From NCBI GenBank assembly GCA_002307725.1, contig DBUB01000002.1, forward strand, positions 395,824 through 459,823: DNA of 64,000 nucleotides, given 5' to 3'. Position 1 is the first letter of the stretch, and each line of letters opens with the position of its first letter. The notes below the pieces were generated by a model. The model saw only the letters and a list, made by a program, of their open reading frames with translations. It did no database searches and had not been told where the DNA came from. Both the position numbers and the translations under genes were made by a program. Of this stretch, positions 32,366 to 41,212 are shown piece by piece. Source of the DNA: Alphaproteobacteria bacterium UBA1301. Its GTDB lineage: Bacteria > Pseudomonadota > Alphaproteobacteria > Micropepsales > Micropepsaceae.

Positions 32366-34498
32366 GTGAGCCTGAACGGAATTATGTCGACTGCACTTTC
32401 CTCTTTGCAGACCAATACGTCTGCATTGAAGGTGGTGTCGCAGAACATCTCGAACCTCAACACCGACAATTATGCGCGGCGTCAAGTCAACCTTGCCGTG
32501 CAAGGCTCCGACGGCATTGCCTCCGGTGTGACCATCGAGGACGTCACCAGGGTCACCGATCAGTATCTGACGCAGGAAAACCTGTCGGCGACGTCCTCCT
32601 CCGCACAATATGATACGATGAGTTCGGTGTTTGACCAGATCAACACGCTTCTGGGCTCACCCGGCGATGGCAATTCGCTCTCCTCCAAGCTCAGCGACGT
32701 GTCGACCAAGCTCGGTGCGGCGCAGCTTTCAACCAACTCCAGCTCCAGCCAGGCGGCCGTCGTCAATTCGATGAAGTCGCTGGCCTCTTCGATCTCGAAC
32801 ATGTCGACTCAGCTCGACAGCCTGTCCAGCCAGACCGACCAACAATTGTCGACGTCGGTCACCGATGCCTCGACCCTGATCAAGCAGATCTACAATTACA
32901 ATCAACTGATCAAGTCGTCCTATCTGCAGGGCGACACCGACACCACCTATCTCGACCAGCGCGATACCGCTTTGAACAGTCTGGCCAAAGAAATGGACAT
33001 CCGCGTTATCGAGCAGTCTGACAATACCATTCAGGTCACGACCCAGGACGGCATCAGTCTGGTGGGCAGTGCTAGCTATTCCAGCCTAAGCTACACGACC
33101 GGCGGCGACAACGTCTACGGCACGATTACGGCCCAGGATACCAACGGCACGACCGGCGACGCGATCGGAACCTCCCTGTCGCTCGACAGTCATCTGACGG
33201 GCGGCACGATGCGTGGCCTGATCGACATGCGCGACAGCACCATCGCCTCCGTTAAGAACGAACTGGGTTCGCTGGCCAAGGGCATCGCCAACGCTTACAA
33301 CGAGGTTCACAACGAATCGTCATCCTATCCGCCACCCAGCACCCTGACCGGGCACAACACTGGCCTGCTCGCGTCCGACAGCCTCAATTTTACCGGGGCG
33401 TCGTCCATTGCGCTGACCGATGCGAGTGGCGTCCAGCAGCACATGGTCGACATCGATTTCGACGCGGGCACGATTTCGGTCGATGGCAGCTCGACGTCGA
33501 GCTTCTCCAACTCCATCGGAAGTTTCACTTCGGCATTGAACGACGCGCTGTCGAGCGAGGGCGGCACGGCCGATTTCACCGATGGCGTGTTGACGGTCGA
33601 CGGCGGTTCCAACCGTGTGGTGGTCGGCGATCCCGATTCGACCAATGCCTCCTCGCGCAGCGGCACTAGCTTTTCGCAGTTCTTCGGTCTCAACGATCTC
33701 TTTACGACCTCAGTGCCTTCGATCTCGAACACCGGCATGGTATCCAGCGATGCGCTCGGGCTTACCGATGACGGTGCGATGAAATTCGTGGTCAAAAACG
33801 CCGACGGTTCGGTGGCGACGACCGCCAACGTCGCGATCACCTCGACCATGACGGTCGACGACGCGATCAGTGCGATCAATACGAGCCTCAGCGGTTACGC
33901 CACCGTGAAGCTCGATGATAGTGGCGCGTTGAAAACCACGATGGACAAAAACTATTCGGACTATTCGCTGCAGGTTACCGACGACACGACCTTGCGCGGC
34001 AGCACCGGTGTCAGTGTCAGCGCGCTGTTTGGTCTGGGATCCAATACGGTCAGCATGGTTGCTTCCGGTTTCAAGGTCAATTCCGCCATCGTTTCCGATT
34101 CGTCGCGGATCGCCTTTGCCCAACCCGATCTGTCGTCGACGGCGACGCAGACTGTGGGGTCCGGCGATTCGAACGGCCTGCTCGCGCTGCAAGCGCTCGA
34201 AACCACGCAGTTCAGCTTCGACAAGGTCGGCAATCTTGGGGCGCAGACGACCTCGTTGCAGAACTATTCCGCGGCTTTCTATCAGGACATCGCCACCCAA
34301 TCGTCGTCCGCCACGACCAATAAGACCACGCAGGACGACCGGCTGACCGAAGCGCAATCACGGCTGACCAACAACTCGGGAGTGAACCTCGATGAAGAGC
34401 TCTCGAACATGATCATATATCAGAAAGCCTACAGTGCCGGAGCGCGCGTGTTGAGTACGGTCACTCAGCTCTATGACACACTTCTGAACATCCAATGA
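32366..34498 (+). CDS. flgK: Hook-filament junction protein FlgK (HAP1)
   Basis: 710 residues with N-terminal SLNGIMSTALSSLQTNTSALKVVSQNISNLNTDNYARRQVN and C-terminal NLDEELSNMIIYQKAYSAGARVLSTVTQLYDTLLNI, the paired terminal helices of axial proteins. The start is GTG, preceded by GGGAAGAAG; it gives the M-S-L-N beginning normal for FlgK, whereas the next ATG, six codons on, would remove it. It is divergent from fliK, driven by its own sigma-54 promoter, and followed 8 bp later by flgL. Confidence 0.95.
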   Translation: MSLNGIMSTALSSLQTNTSALKVVSQNISNLNTDNYARRQVNLAVQGSDGIASGVTIEDVTRVTDQYLTQENLSATSSSAQYDTMSSVFDQINTLLGSPGDGNSLSSKLSDVSTKLGAAQLSTNSSSSQAAVVNSMKSLASSISNMSTQLDSLSSQTDQQLSTSVTDASTLIKQIYNYNQLIKSSYLQGDTDTTYLDQRDTALNSLAKEMDIRVIEQSDNTIQVTTQDGISLVGSASYSSLSYTTGGDNVYGTITAQDTNGTTGDAIGTSLSLDSHLTGGTMRGLIDMRDSTIASVKNELGSLAKGIANAYNEVHNESSSYPPPSTLTGHNTGLLASDSLNFTGASSIALTDASGVQQHMVDIDFDAGTISVDGSSTSSFSNSIGSFTSALNDALSSEGGTADFTDGVLTVDGGSNRVVVGDPDSTNASSRSGTSFSQFFGLNDLFTTSVPSISNTGMVSSDALGLTDDGAMKFVVKNADGSVATTANVAITSTMTVDDAISAINTSLSGYATVKLDDSGALKTTMDKNYSDYSLQVTDDTTLRGSTGVSVSALFGLGSNTVSMVASGFKVNSAIVSDSSRIAFAQPDLSSTATQTVGSGDSNGLLALQALETTQFSFDKVGNLGAQTTSLQNYSAAFYQDIATQSSSATTNKTTQDDRLTEAQSRLTNNSGVNLDEELSNMIIYQKAYSAGARVLSTVTQLYDTLLNIQ

Positions 34499-34506
34499 GG
34501 TAAGCG

Positions 34507-35448
34507 ATGAGTGTCGACCGTGTCGCCACCAATAACCAGAGCAGCTACATGATTTCGCAGACAGCGAAGGCGAATGTGAAGCTGCAGCAATCCGAGGCTC
34601 AGGTCTCCACCGGCAAGATCTCCCAGGATTATGCTGGCATCGGCGACAAGACCGCGGCGCTCGAAGGCGCGCGCGCGGCGGCCGATCGCGCTTCGGCCTA
34701 CGCGACCAACACCCAGCTTGCGGTCACTCAGACCGATTTGCAGGACACCCAGCTCACGACCTTGACGGGCCTGGCGCAGCAACTGCAGAAGGCCATCACG
34801 TCTGCTGCCGGAAATTCCGATGGCACCGGCCTGATGACCACGGCAGAGGGCATCTTCGAGCAGGCGTCGTCGATCCTCAACTCGACCGATTCCAACGGCA
34901 ATTATATTTATGCCGGTGAAAAGACTGACACCAAGCCCTTCACCGCGACCAGTCTTGCCGATCTGGCGAGCGCGACATCGGTATCGGATTGCTTCCAAAA
35001 CGGCACCGTCAAGAAGTCGGTGGCGGTTGGCGACGGCCAGACCGAACAGATCGGCGTTCTCGCCTCCGATGTCGGCACCAACCTGATGACGGCGCTCAAG
35101 GCGCTTTATCAGCAGGACCAGTCGAGTTCCTTGTCCGACGCGCTTACCACCACCCAGACGGACGACCTGACGTCGAACGTGCTGCCGACGGCGAACACCA
35201 CTTATACCGCGCTGAACTCGATTTTGGCCCAGAACGGTAACGCCTATAGTGCCCTTGAGAGCGAGGTGGCCAGCCAGCAGTCGTTGAGTACGCTCTATTC
35301 CGGCTTCGTGTCCGATATTGAGGACGTCGATATGGCGACGGCCTTGACCAATTTGTCGAACAACCAGACCGCTTTGCAGGCCGTCTTGACGGTCACCTCG
35401 CAGCTAAACAACGTCAGTCTGCTCGACTACCTGTCGACCACCAGTTAA
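34507..35448 (+). CDS. flgL: Hook-filament junction protein FlgL (HAP3)
   Basis: 313 residues, flagellin-like ends: QTAKANVKLQQSEAQVSTGKISQDYAGIGDKTAALEGARA at the N-terminus and DVDMATALTNLSNNQTALQAVLTVTSQLNNVSLLDYL at the C-terminus. It connects FlgK to the filament. Cotranscribed with flgK. A 94-bp repeat element follows the stop, a likely end of the transcript. Confidence 0.93.
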   Translation: MSVDRVATNNQSSYMISQTAKANVKLQQSEAQVSTGKISQDYAGIGDKTAALEGARAAADRASAYATNTQLAVTQTDLQDTQLTTLTGLAQQLQKAITSAAGNSDGTGLMTTAEGIFEQASSILNSTDSNGNYIYAGEKTDTKPFTATSLADLASATSVSDCFQNGTVKKSVAVGDGQTEQIGVLASDVGTNLMTALKALYQQDQSSSLSDALTTTQTDDLTSNVLPTANTTYTALNSILAQNGNAYSALESEVASQQSLSTLYSGFVSDIEDVDMATALTNLSNNQTALQAVLTVTSQLNNVSLLDYLSTTS

Positions 35449-35456
35449 GCTGGCCA

Positions 35457-35550
35457 AGAGCGCTTTCGGGAAAAGTGCCGGCGTGCGTTGCGCGTATTTT
35501 AAGAGGAGGCGTGCAAAGCACGCCGAGCGGTTTTCCGTCCGAAAGCGCGG
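35457..35550 (+). repeat. Dispersed repeat, copy A (behind flgL)
   Basis: 94 bp. Outer arms AGCGCTTTC and GAAAGCGC pair, as do GGAAAAG and TTTTCC. An inner hairpin GGCGTGCAAAGCACGCC sits to the right of centre. It begins 8 bp after the flgL stop. It differs from copy B at a limited number of positions, mostly in the loop. Confidence 0.88.
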
Positions 35551-35603
35551 CAATCAAAAGCCTTAAGCTTGCGAGGCGGGCGGCGAGCCGATAAGACGCA
35601 GCT

Positions 35604-36689
35604 ATGATGCCTCATTCGACGTCCCAGAAGCGCATTGTCGCCGCCATGTCGGGCGGGGTCGATTCCTCGGTCACCGCCGCGCTGTTGCAGCGTCAAGGCT
35701 ATGACGTGATCGGCGTCACCTTGCAGCTTTATTCCGGGGCCCCAGACCGCAAAGGCGCCTGTTGCGCCGGCAAGGACATCTACGACGCCCGCCGCGTCGC
35801 TGATAAGCTCGGCATTGCCCATTACGTGCTCGATTACGAAGAGCGCTTCCGCAAAGCGGTGATCGATGATTTCGCCGCCGGATACGCGCGCGGCGAGACG
35901 CCCATTCCCTGCATCCGCTGCAACGAGCGGGTGAAATTCGCCGATCTGATGGAGAGCGCCCGCGCCCTCGGCGCCGATGGCCTGGCCACCGGCCATTATG
36001 TCCGCCGCATTGATGGGCCGGAGGGGCCCGAGCTGCACCGTGCCGTCGACGACGGGCGCGATCAAAGCTACTTCCTGTTCGCCACCACCCGGCAGCAGCT
36101 TGAATACCTTTACTTTCCGCTCGGTGGTATGACCAAGCCTAAGGTCCGCGAGATGGCCGCCGAACTCGGCCTCGTCAATGCCGCCAAGCCCGACAGCCAA
36201 GACATCTGCTTCGTGACCAGCGACTACACCGACGTGGTCAAGCGCCTGCGCCCCGAGGCCGGGGAACCGGGCGAGATTGTTGACGAGGCGGGGGGCGTCC
36301 TCGGCCGCCACGACGGCATTGCGAATTTCACCATTGGCCAGAGGAAAGGCCTTGGCCTCTCCGGCAACGAGGCGCCGCTGTTCGTTTTGAAGCTTGATGC
36401 CGCAAACCGCCGCGTCGTGGTCGGCCCGCGCGCGGCGCTTTTGACCCGCCGTATCGTCTTGAAAGACGTTAACTGGCTCGCCGATCCGGCGGACGCGGCA
36501 AGCTGTACCGTCAAAGTCCGCTCGCTGCGCCCCCCTGTCCCGGCCCGGGTGAGCCTCCACCCCGATGGCGCCCCCAAAGGTGCCGAAGTGGAGCTGCTCG
36601 CGCCGGAAGAGGGCATTGCGCCCGGCCAGGCTTGCGTATTTTACAAGGACTCCAGGGTTTTGGGCGGCGGCTGGATCACCAAAGCCTAA
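35604..36689 (+). CDS. mnmA: tRNA-specific 2-thiouridylase MnmA
   Basis: Thiolates U34 of tRNA(Lys, Glu, Gln). PP-loop SGGVDSS at 16-22; catalytic cysteines in PCIRCNERVKF (Cys106) and SQDICFV (Cys202); HYVRR and DQSYFLF lie between them; the C-terminal beta-barrel starts with FTIGQRKGLGLSG. 361 residues is typical. There are two adjacent ATGs at the start; the first is used here. No partner gene adjoins it. Confidence 0.96.
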   Translation: MMPHSTSQKRIVAAMSGGVDSSVTAALLQRQGYDVIGVTLQLYSGAPDRKGACCAGKDIYDARRVADKLGIAHYVLDYEERFRKAVIDDFAAGYARGETPIPCIRCNERVKFADLMESARALGADGLATGHYVRRIDGPEGPELHRAVDDGRDQSYFLFATTRQQLEYLYFPLGGMTKPKVREMAAELGLVNAAKPDSQDICFVTSDYTDVVKRLRPEAGEPGEIVDEAGGVLGRHDGIANFTIGQRKGLGLSGNEAPLFVLKLDAANRRVVVGPRAALLTRRIVLKDVNWLADPADAASCTVKVRSLRPPVPARVSLHPDGAPKGAEVELLAPEEGIAPGQACVFYKDSRVLGGGWITKA

Positions 36690-36756
36690 CTTCCTGCCGA
36701 AGCGGCAAGCAGCTTCTTGACAGCTTCAAAGCGCCCCAATACACCCGCGCCTCCGT

Positions 36757-36831
36757 GGCAGCGTAGCTCAGCGGTAGAGCAGGGGAATCATAATCCCTTG
36801 GTCGGGGGTTCAAATCCCTCCGCTGCTACCA
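36757..36831 (+). tRNA. tRNA with CAU anticodon, probably elongator tRNA-Met
   Basis: Cloverleaf can be folded by eye: acceptor GGCAGCG with CGCTGCT (G1-U72 wobble), D arm AGCTC..GAGC with a short loop, anticodon stem GGGGA/TCCCT with loop ATCATAA, T arm with GGTTCAAATCC, and an encoded CCA. CAU could also belong to tRNA-Ile2 (lysidine); the GCTACCA end favours elongator Met as in other alphaproteobacteria. The acceptor has no C1-A72 mismatch, so it is not the initiator. Confidence 0.9.
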
Positions 36832-36986
36832 GCCTTCACTCGCGGCGCGAGAGACGGCTGTCGCGCTGTAGCCTAAAAGGCGAAGGCGGACTGGCTCCCG
36901 CGAGCTTCGGCTTGGCCCCCCCCGCCGAACCGTGGTTTTCGCCCGCCGGGCCGATACCTCGCGGCGTTTTTTTGAGGATTACCGCG

Positions 36987-38189
36987 TTGTTGTCGATCAC
37001 TATCGAGGATGTGCGGGCCGCCGCCAAGGTCATTGCCGGGGTTGTGGAGCGCACGCCGATGCGCCCATCGCGCACCTTGTCGGAGATCGCCGGCAGCGAG
37101 GTCTGGCTCAAATTCGAAAATCTGCAATTCACCGCGTCGTTCAAAGAGCGTGGCGCACTCAACAAACTGGCGTCGTTGTCGGCTGAAGAACGCGCCCGCG
37201 GCGTCATTGCCATGTCGGCGGGCAATCACGCGCAAGGCGTCGCTTATCATGCCGGCCGCCTCGGCATTCCGGCCACCATCGTGATGCCGCTCGGCACGCC
37301 ATTCGCTAAGGTCAAGCACACCAAGGAATTCGGCGCCCGCGTCGTCTTGGAAGGCAATGTGCTGACTGAATCCGCCGCTGCGGCGCATCGCATTGCGGCG
37401 GCAGAGAACCTCGTCTTCGTGCATCCTTACGACGATCCCAAAGTAATGGCGGGGCAAGGCACGCTGGCACTTGAGATGCTGGAAGAGGCGCCCGAGCTCG
37501 ATGCGCTGGTGGTGCCGGTTGGCGGCGGCGGCTTGATCGCGGGCGTTGCAGTCGCGGCCAAGGCGCTGAAACCTGAGATCGAAATCTACGGCGTGCAGAC
37601 CCGCGCTTATCCTTCCATGTACAACGTAATCAAGGGCGAGCATCTGCCTTGCGCTGGCCAGAGCATGGCCGAAGGTATTGCGGTGAAGGAGCCTGGCAAC
37701 GACACGATCGCCGTGGTGCGCGCGCTGGTGAAGGACATTCTTCTGGTCGGTGAGGCCGAGGTCGAACACGCCATCGCATCGCTGCTCGAAATCGAAAAGA
37801 CGCTGGTCGAAGGCGCCGGCGCGGCGCCTTATGCCGCGGTGGCGACCTATCCCGATCTGTTCAAGGGCAAGAAGGTCGGTCTGGTGTTGTCGGGCGGCAA
37901 TGTCGACATGCGGCTGCTCTCCAACGTCATCCTGCGCGAGTTGTCGCGCGAGGGCCGGATTCTGTCGCTGGTGGTCGAGATCGTCGACCGTCCCGGCGTC
38001 CTGGCCCAAGTTGCAACCCTGGTGGGCGAAGCGGGCGGCAATATTCTCGAAGTGCTGCACAACCGCATGGCCACCGACACCTCCGCCAAGCTTGCCCATC
38101 TCGGCATGACGGTGGAAGCGCGCGATGCCGGACACGCCGCCGAAATCCGTAACAAACTGGAAACGGCCGGCTTCAAGCTGAAAGGGTGA
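36987..38189 (+). CDS. ilvA: Threonine ammonia-lyase with C-terminal ACT domain
   Basis: PLP enzyme that turns threonine into 2-oxobutanoate. The PLP lysine is in FTASFKERGA (Lys53 with this start), the phosphate loop is VGGGGLIAG, and AGNHAQG binds substrate. An ACT domain lies at about 325-400 (SLVVEIVDRPGVLAQVATLVGEAGGNI). The longer open frame runs back through the tRNA gene and cannot be the protein. The best start is TTG, nine bases after GAGGA; a second TTG follows at once. At 400 residues it resembles the short catabolic/biosynthetic form. Confidence 0.92.
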   Translation: MLSITIEDVRAAAKVIAGVVERTPMRPSRTLSEIAGSEVWLKFENLQFTASFKERGALNKLASLSAEERARGVIAMSAGNHAQGVAYHAGRLGIPATIVMPLGTPFAKVKHTKEFGARVVLEGNVLTESAAAAHRIAAAENLVFVHPYDDPKVMAGQGTLALEMLEEAPELDALVVPVGGGGLIAGVAVAAKALKPEIEIYGVQTRAYPSMYNVIKGEHLPCAGQSMAEGIAVKEPGNDTIAVVRALVKDILLVGEAEVEHAIASLLEIEKTLVEGAGAAPYAAVATYPDLFKGKKVGLVLSGGNVDMRLLSNVILRELSREGRILSLVVEIVDRPGVLAQVATLVGEAGGNILEVLHNRMATDTSAKLAHLGMTVEARDAGHAAEIRNKLETAGFKLKG

Positions 38190-38196
38190 TCGCCAC

Positions 38197-38231
38197 CCGC
38201 CTTTAGCCGCAGTTTCCCTGACAAGGCGGGG
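38197..38231. terminator. Inverted repeat after ilvA
   Basis: CCCGCCTT and AAGGCGGG, 8-bp perfect arms 19 bases apart, 7 bp after the stop. The arms are the same words as in the hairpin before the M28 peptidase gene. No T-run, so the terminator role is uncertain. Confidence 0.4.
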
Positions 38232-38295
38232 GATTCACGTCCCGTTACGGTTCGCGCGCGTAGGATGACCGCTACAACCCTGGAGGACCGCGCGG

Positions 38296-38541
38296 ATGGC
38301 AATCGAATCAGGCGACGACGTCTACGTCGACGACGGAGTCATCATCGGGCATGTGCGGCGGGCCACGACGCGCGACGTCATCGTATTTGTGGAAGACGAA
38401 GGTGATTTCACCCTGCCGCGCGATACCGTAAAGGCGACGGGCAACAACGCCATCACACTGATCTGCAAAAAGCTGCCGATCGAGATGCGGGCCGTAATCG
38501 GCCATCTGCACGGCGAAACCTACGATCCTGACGCTGAGTAA
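38296..38541 (+). CDS. Small conserved-type protein, first of a paralogous pair
   Basis: 81 residues, predicted mostly beta: GDDVYVDDGVIIGHVRRATT, VIVFVEDEGDFTLPRDTVKA, AITLICKKLPIEMRAVIGHLH. The pattern resembles a PRC-barrel or DUF2171-like fold, a small domain that often binds RNA or other proteins, but I cannot assign it firmly. It aligns along its length with the next gene product. A CTGGAGGA ribosome site precedes the ATG. Confidence 0.8.
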   Translation: MAIESGDDVYVDDGVIIGHVRRATTRDVIVFVEDEGDFTLPRDTVKATGNNAITLICKKLPIEMRAVIGHLHGETYDPDAE

Positions 38542-38605
38542 GCCTCGGATCATAAAGAACATTCTTGTCTTGGCGGGCCGGGCAGACATCAGCTAGGCTC
38601 TCGCC

Positions 38606-38896
38606 ATGAAGAACTATCTGCCCCCGATCAAGGAAGGCTACGACGTCTTCGTCCACGACGGCGACGTCAAGGTCGGTGCCGTACGCGCCGCGAGCGCCCA
38701 CGACCTTACCGTTTATGTCGAGAACGCCGGCGACTTCACCGTGCCGCGCCTGGCGGTGATGGAGGTGACCGAGGGCAAGGTGGTGCTCGTGTGCGACAAG
38801 CTCGACCTCAAGCTGCGCCGCGCCATCGGCCATGCCCACGATTCCGAGGACCCAGCCGCCCGGTCGGGCGCTCCCTCGGCCGAGCCGGCCAATTAA
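38606..38896 (+). CDS. Small conserved-type protein, second of a paralogous pair
   Basis: 96 residues. GYDVFVHDGDVKVGAVRAAS, LTVYVENAGDFTVPRLAVME, KVVLVCDKLDLKLRRAIGHAH match the preceding protein in order and spacing, followed by an extra acidic/Pro tail. PRC-barrel-like by eye only. The two genes are 64 bp apart in the same direction. The function is unknown. Confidence 0.8.
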   Translation: MKNYLPPIKEGYDVFVHDGDVKVGAVRAASAHDLTVYVENAGDFTVPRLAVMEVTEGKVVLVCDKLDLKLRRAIGHAHDSEDPAARSGAPSAEPAN

Positions 38897-38939
38897 CCTT
38901 TTCTTAAGCATCTTCTTCGCGCCAAAACGGGACAGGCCT

Positions 38940-39134
38940 ATGCTTGCAGGCATGAAGCGCCCCGTGATGCAGTTCCCGAAGTTCGCGCAAATCACCGGCA
39001 TGATCGTGACGTCGATCGTGGTGCTCGGCACCGACACCGACATCTTGCTGGCGATCCCGCTCGGTATCCTGGCTGGCGGGCTGGCGGTATTTTTCGTGTC
39101 GCTGTCGGAAGAAAAGCAAAAGGCAAATAGCTAA
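38940..39134 (+). CDS. Small membrane protein
   Basis: 64 residues. The first ATG after GGGACAGG is used; the longer upstream frame overlaps the previous gene. The middle GMIVTSIVVLGTDTDILLAIPLGILAGGLAVFFVSL forms one long or two short membrane helices, ending in a charged tail EEKQKANS. No family is recognised. It converges on motA. Confidence 0.6.
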   Translation: MLAGMKRPVMQFPKFAQITGMIVTSIVVLGTDTDILLAIPLGILAGGLAVFFVSLSEEKQKANS

Positions 39135-39150
39135 TCGCTATTCGCTCGTC

Positions 39151-40020
39151 CTATTCCACCTTCGGGATGTTGTTGAGCGACTCTTCCAGTTCCTGGAAAG
39201 TGGGCTGGGCTTCGCTCGGCACACTGCCGCGGCCGATTTCGACGGACACCTGCGCCGCATTGCCATGCAAATGGGCGACCAGGATGTCGCGGATGACGTG
39301 ATAGAATAGCGATTCCTCGTCGACGATGGACTTCAGGCGTTGGCTTATCGGTCCGACGATGCCATAGGCCAGGAACACGCCCATGAAAGTACCGACTAGG
39401 GCCGAGCCAATCATACGGCCCAAGACTTCCGGCGGCTCCGAGATGGCGCCCATGGTCTTGATCACGCCGAGCACGGCGGCGACGATACCGAGGGCCGGTA
39501 GCGCGTCGGCCATGCTTTGCAGCGACATGGCAGTCGACAGCGCTTCGTTGTGGTGTTTTTCAAGCTGCTTTTCCATCGCCGCCTCGACCTGAAGCGGGTC
39601 TTCCAGGCTCATGGTCATCATGCGCAGCGTGTCGCAGATGAAAGAGAGCGCGAAATGATCCTTCATGATCCGCGGATAACGTTTGAAGATCGAGGAGTCC
39701 TCGGGCTTTTCGATGTGCGCTTCGAGCGCGATCAGGCCCTTCTGCTTCATTGTCTTGGTGAGCAGGAACAGCAGACACAGAAGATCGCGGAAATCGCCCG
39801 TCTTCCACTTCGGGCCACGCATTACCTTGCCGAAGTCGCCGCCCACCTTTTTCAGGGTATATATCGACGAGGCGATCAGCAGCGCCGCCAGCGCGGCTCC
39901 GAGAATCGTCAGGAGTTCGTGCGGCGCAGCCTCGATTACCGACTCCAGTGATCCGCCCGAGAGCATGAACCCGCCGAAAACGCAGACAAAGAGGACAACG
40001 AGCCCGATAATTTGAAGCAT
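39151..40020 (-). CDS. motA: Flagellar stator protein MotA
   Basis: Proton-channel stator subunit, 289 residues, four membrane helices: two at 1-55, two at about 170-220 (ALPALGIVAAVLGVIKTMG and MIGSALVGTFMGVFLAYGIVGPI). The cytoplasmic loop of about 100 residues has the charged torque helix with FKRYPRIMKDHFALSFICDTLRMM. Preceded by GGCGGA. No motB lies beside it in the window, which fits alphaproteobacteria where motA and motB are often apart. Confidence 0.96.
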   Translation of the reverse strand: MLQIIGLVVLFVCVFGGFMLSGGSLESVIEAAPHELLTILGAALAALLIASSIYTLKKVGGDFGKVMRGPKWKTGDFRDLLCLLFLLTKTMKQKGLIALEAHIEKPEDSSIFKRYPRIMKDHFALSFICDTLRMMTMSLEDPLQVEAAMEKQLEKHHNEALSTAMSLQSMADALPALGIVAAVLGVIKTMGAISEPPEVLGRMIGSALVGTFMGVFLAYGIVGPISQRLKSIVDEESLFYHVIRDILVAHLHGNAAQVSVEIGRGSVPSEAQPTFQELEESLNNIPKVE

Positions 40021-40100
40021 TAATTCCGCCCCAGGTGCGAGAGCGATTATCGCGTTGAAGGACTTAACGCAGCCTAAACCCCGCCCGTCAGCGTCGCGGT

Positions 40101-40601
40101 TTATGAGGCGTTAATTTCGGCCAGTTTCTTGTTGACCAGGGTGGCGAGAACTTCGGCCACGGTACTGCCCAGACGCGTCGTCTCGTCTTCAGCGCGCGCG
40201 GCGCGGACCACCGCTTTGAGGTGGAGTTGCACCAAGGTGGCATCCGGGGTGGCATTGGCGCGGCCCATGGCGTCGAGGTAACGGCAGAGTTCACCGGCGA
40301 TCCGGGCGGCGGCGGTGAGGCCGGCATTTCCGGCCAAGCCCCGCACCTCGTGGGCGTCGCCGTAGATCAGATCGAAATCGCTGGTCGCGACGGCGGCCTG
40401 CATGCGGTTGATATGGGTTTGCAGGCGGTCGATATAGACCAGCGCCGCGCCGCGGATTGCGCTTGCGCCGCCGTCAAGGGCGCACTCGGCCGCTTGGGCC
40501 ACTTTGGGATCGCGCAACTGCTTGGAGATCCCGGCGGCGGCAAGCACCGGATAGGCGCCGGGCTGGATCAGAATGCATTTGCCGGAAGGCTGGTTGCTCA
40601 T
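40101..40601 (-). CDS. HPt-domain protein
   Basis: 166 residues, mostly helical. DAHEVRGLAGNAGL (His84) is the histidine phosphotransfer motif (H-x-x-[KR]-G-x-x-x-x-x-G), so the protein probably passes phosphate between response regulators. Its ATG overlaps the stop of the receiver gene by four bases, so the two are coupled and likely partners. Located next to motA, which hints at motility or cell-cycle signalling, but no kinase is present here. Confidence 0.8.
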   Translation of the reverse strand: MSNQPSGKCILIQPGAYPVLAAAGISKQLRDPKVAQAAECALDGGASAIRGAALVYIDRLQTHINRMQAAVATSDFDLIYGDAHEVRGLAGNAGLTAAARIAGELCRYLDAMGRANATPDATLVQLHLKAVVRAARAEDETTRLGSTVAEVLATLVNKKLAEINAS

Positions 40602-41113
40602 ACGAAGACCTGCTGTGGCTGTTTGTCGTCCTTGCGACGCCGCGGACCGTTGTGGGTTTCGTCATTGCGGCGGCGCCGGTCGGGTCCGAAATAGCTGGTG
40701 CAGCGCACGAAGGCGCGTGGCCGTTCGACAATTTCCAGTACCCGGAGCAGCAGCTTCTGCACAGTGATTGGCTTGGCCAGAAACTCGGTGACGCCGGCAT
40801 CGCGGGCTGCTTCGACGCGATGGCGTTCGGTATGACCGGTCACCATGATGATGGGGACATAAGGGTTGGGACTTTCCTGGGACGTGCGGACACGGTGGGT
40901 GAACGCGATGCCGTCTACCGGGGTCATCGACAGGTCGGTGAGAATAAGATCGACACTCTCCTCGCAGAGAAGGGTGAAGGCATCCTCGCCGCTTTTCGCC
41001 TCACGCACGTTCTTGAATCCAAGTGCAAACAGCACCGATCGGATCAGTGCACGCATAAGGGCATTGTCTTCGATGACCAGCGCCCTCAAACTCTCGATAC
41101 TTGCATCCGGCAT
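40598..41113 (-). CDS. Single-domain response regulator with charged tail
   Basis: CheY-like receiver at 8-128: acidic pair in VIEDN (Glu15/Asp16), phospho-acceptor Asp60 in LILTDLSM, Thr in IMVTGHTE, and Lys in FLAKPI. It lacks an output domain. The last 40 residues are strongly basic (GPDRRRRNDETHNGPRRRKDDKQ), with an R-R-R-x-D pattern seen in other alphaproteobacterial receivers. Coupled to the HPt gene that follows. Confidence 0.88.
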   Translation of the reverse strand: MPDASIESLRALVIEDNALMRALIRSVLFALGFKNVREAKSGEDAFTLLCEESVDLILTDLSMTPVDGIAFTHRVRTSQESPNPYVPIIMVTGHTERHRVEAARDAGVTEFLAKPITVQKLLLRVLEIVERPRAFVRCTSYFGPDRRRRNDETHNGPRRRKDDKQPQQVFV

Positions 41114-41212
41114 GCGGTCTGCCGCCCCTTGTCGGCGTCCATTGGGGCACCATAGGAGAGGGCGGTTAGGAAGTGGTTAGCCGGGGCAGGCGTCCTGGGA
41201 GGCTTAAAAGTG

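Noticed and set aside
36717..36986. N-terminal extension of ilvA
   Set aside because: It runs through the tRNA gene and has no similarity to the enzyme.
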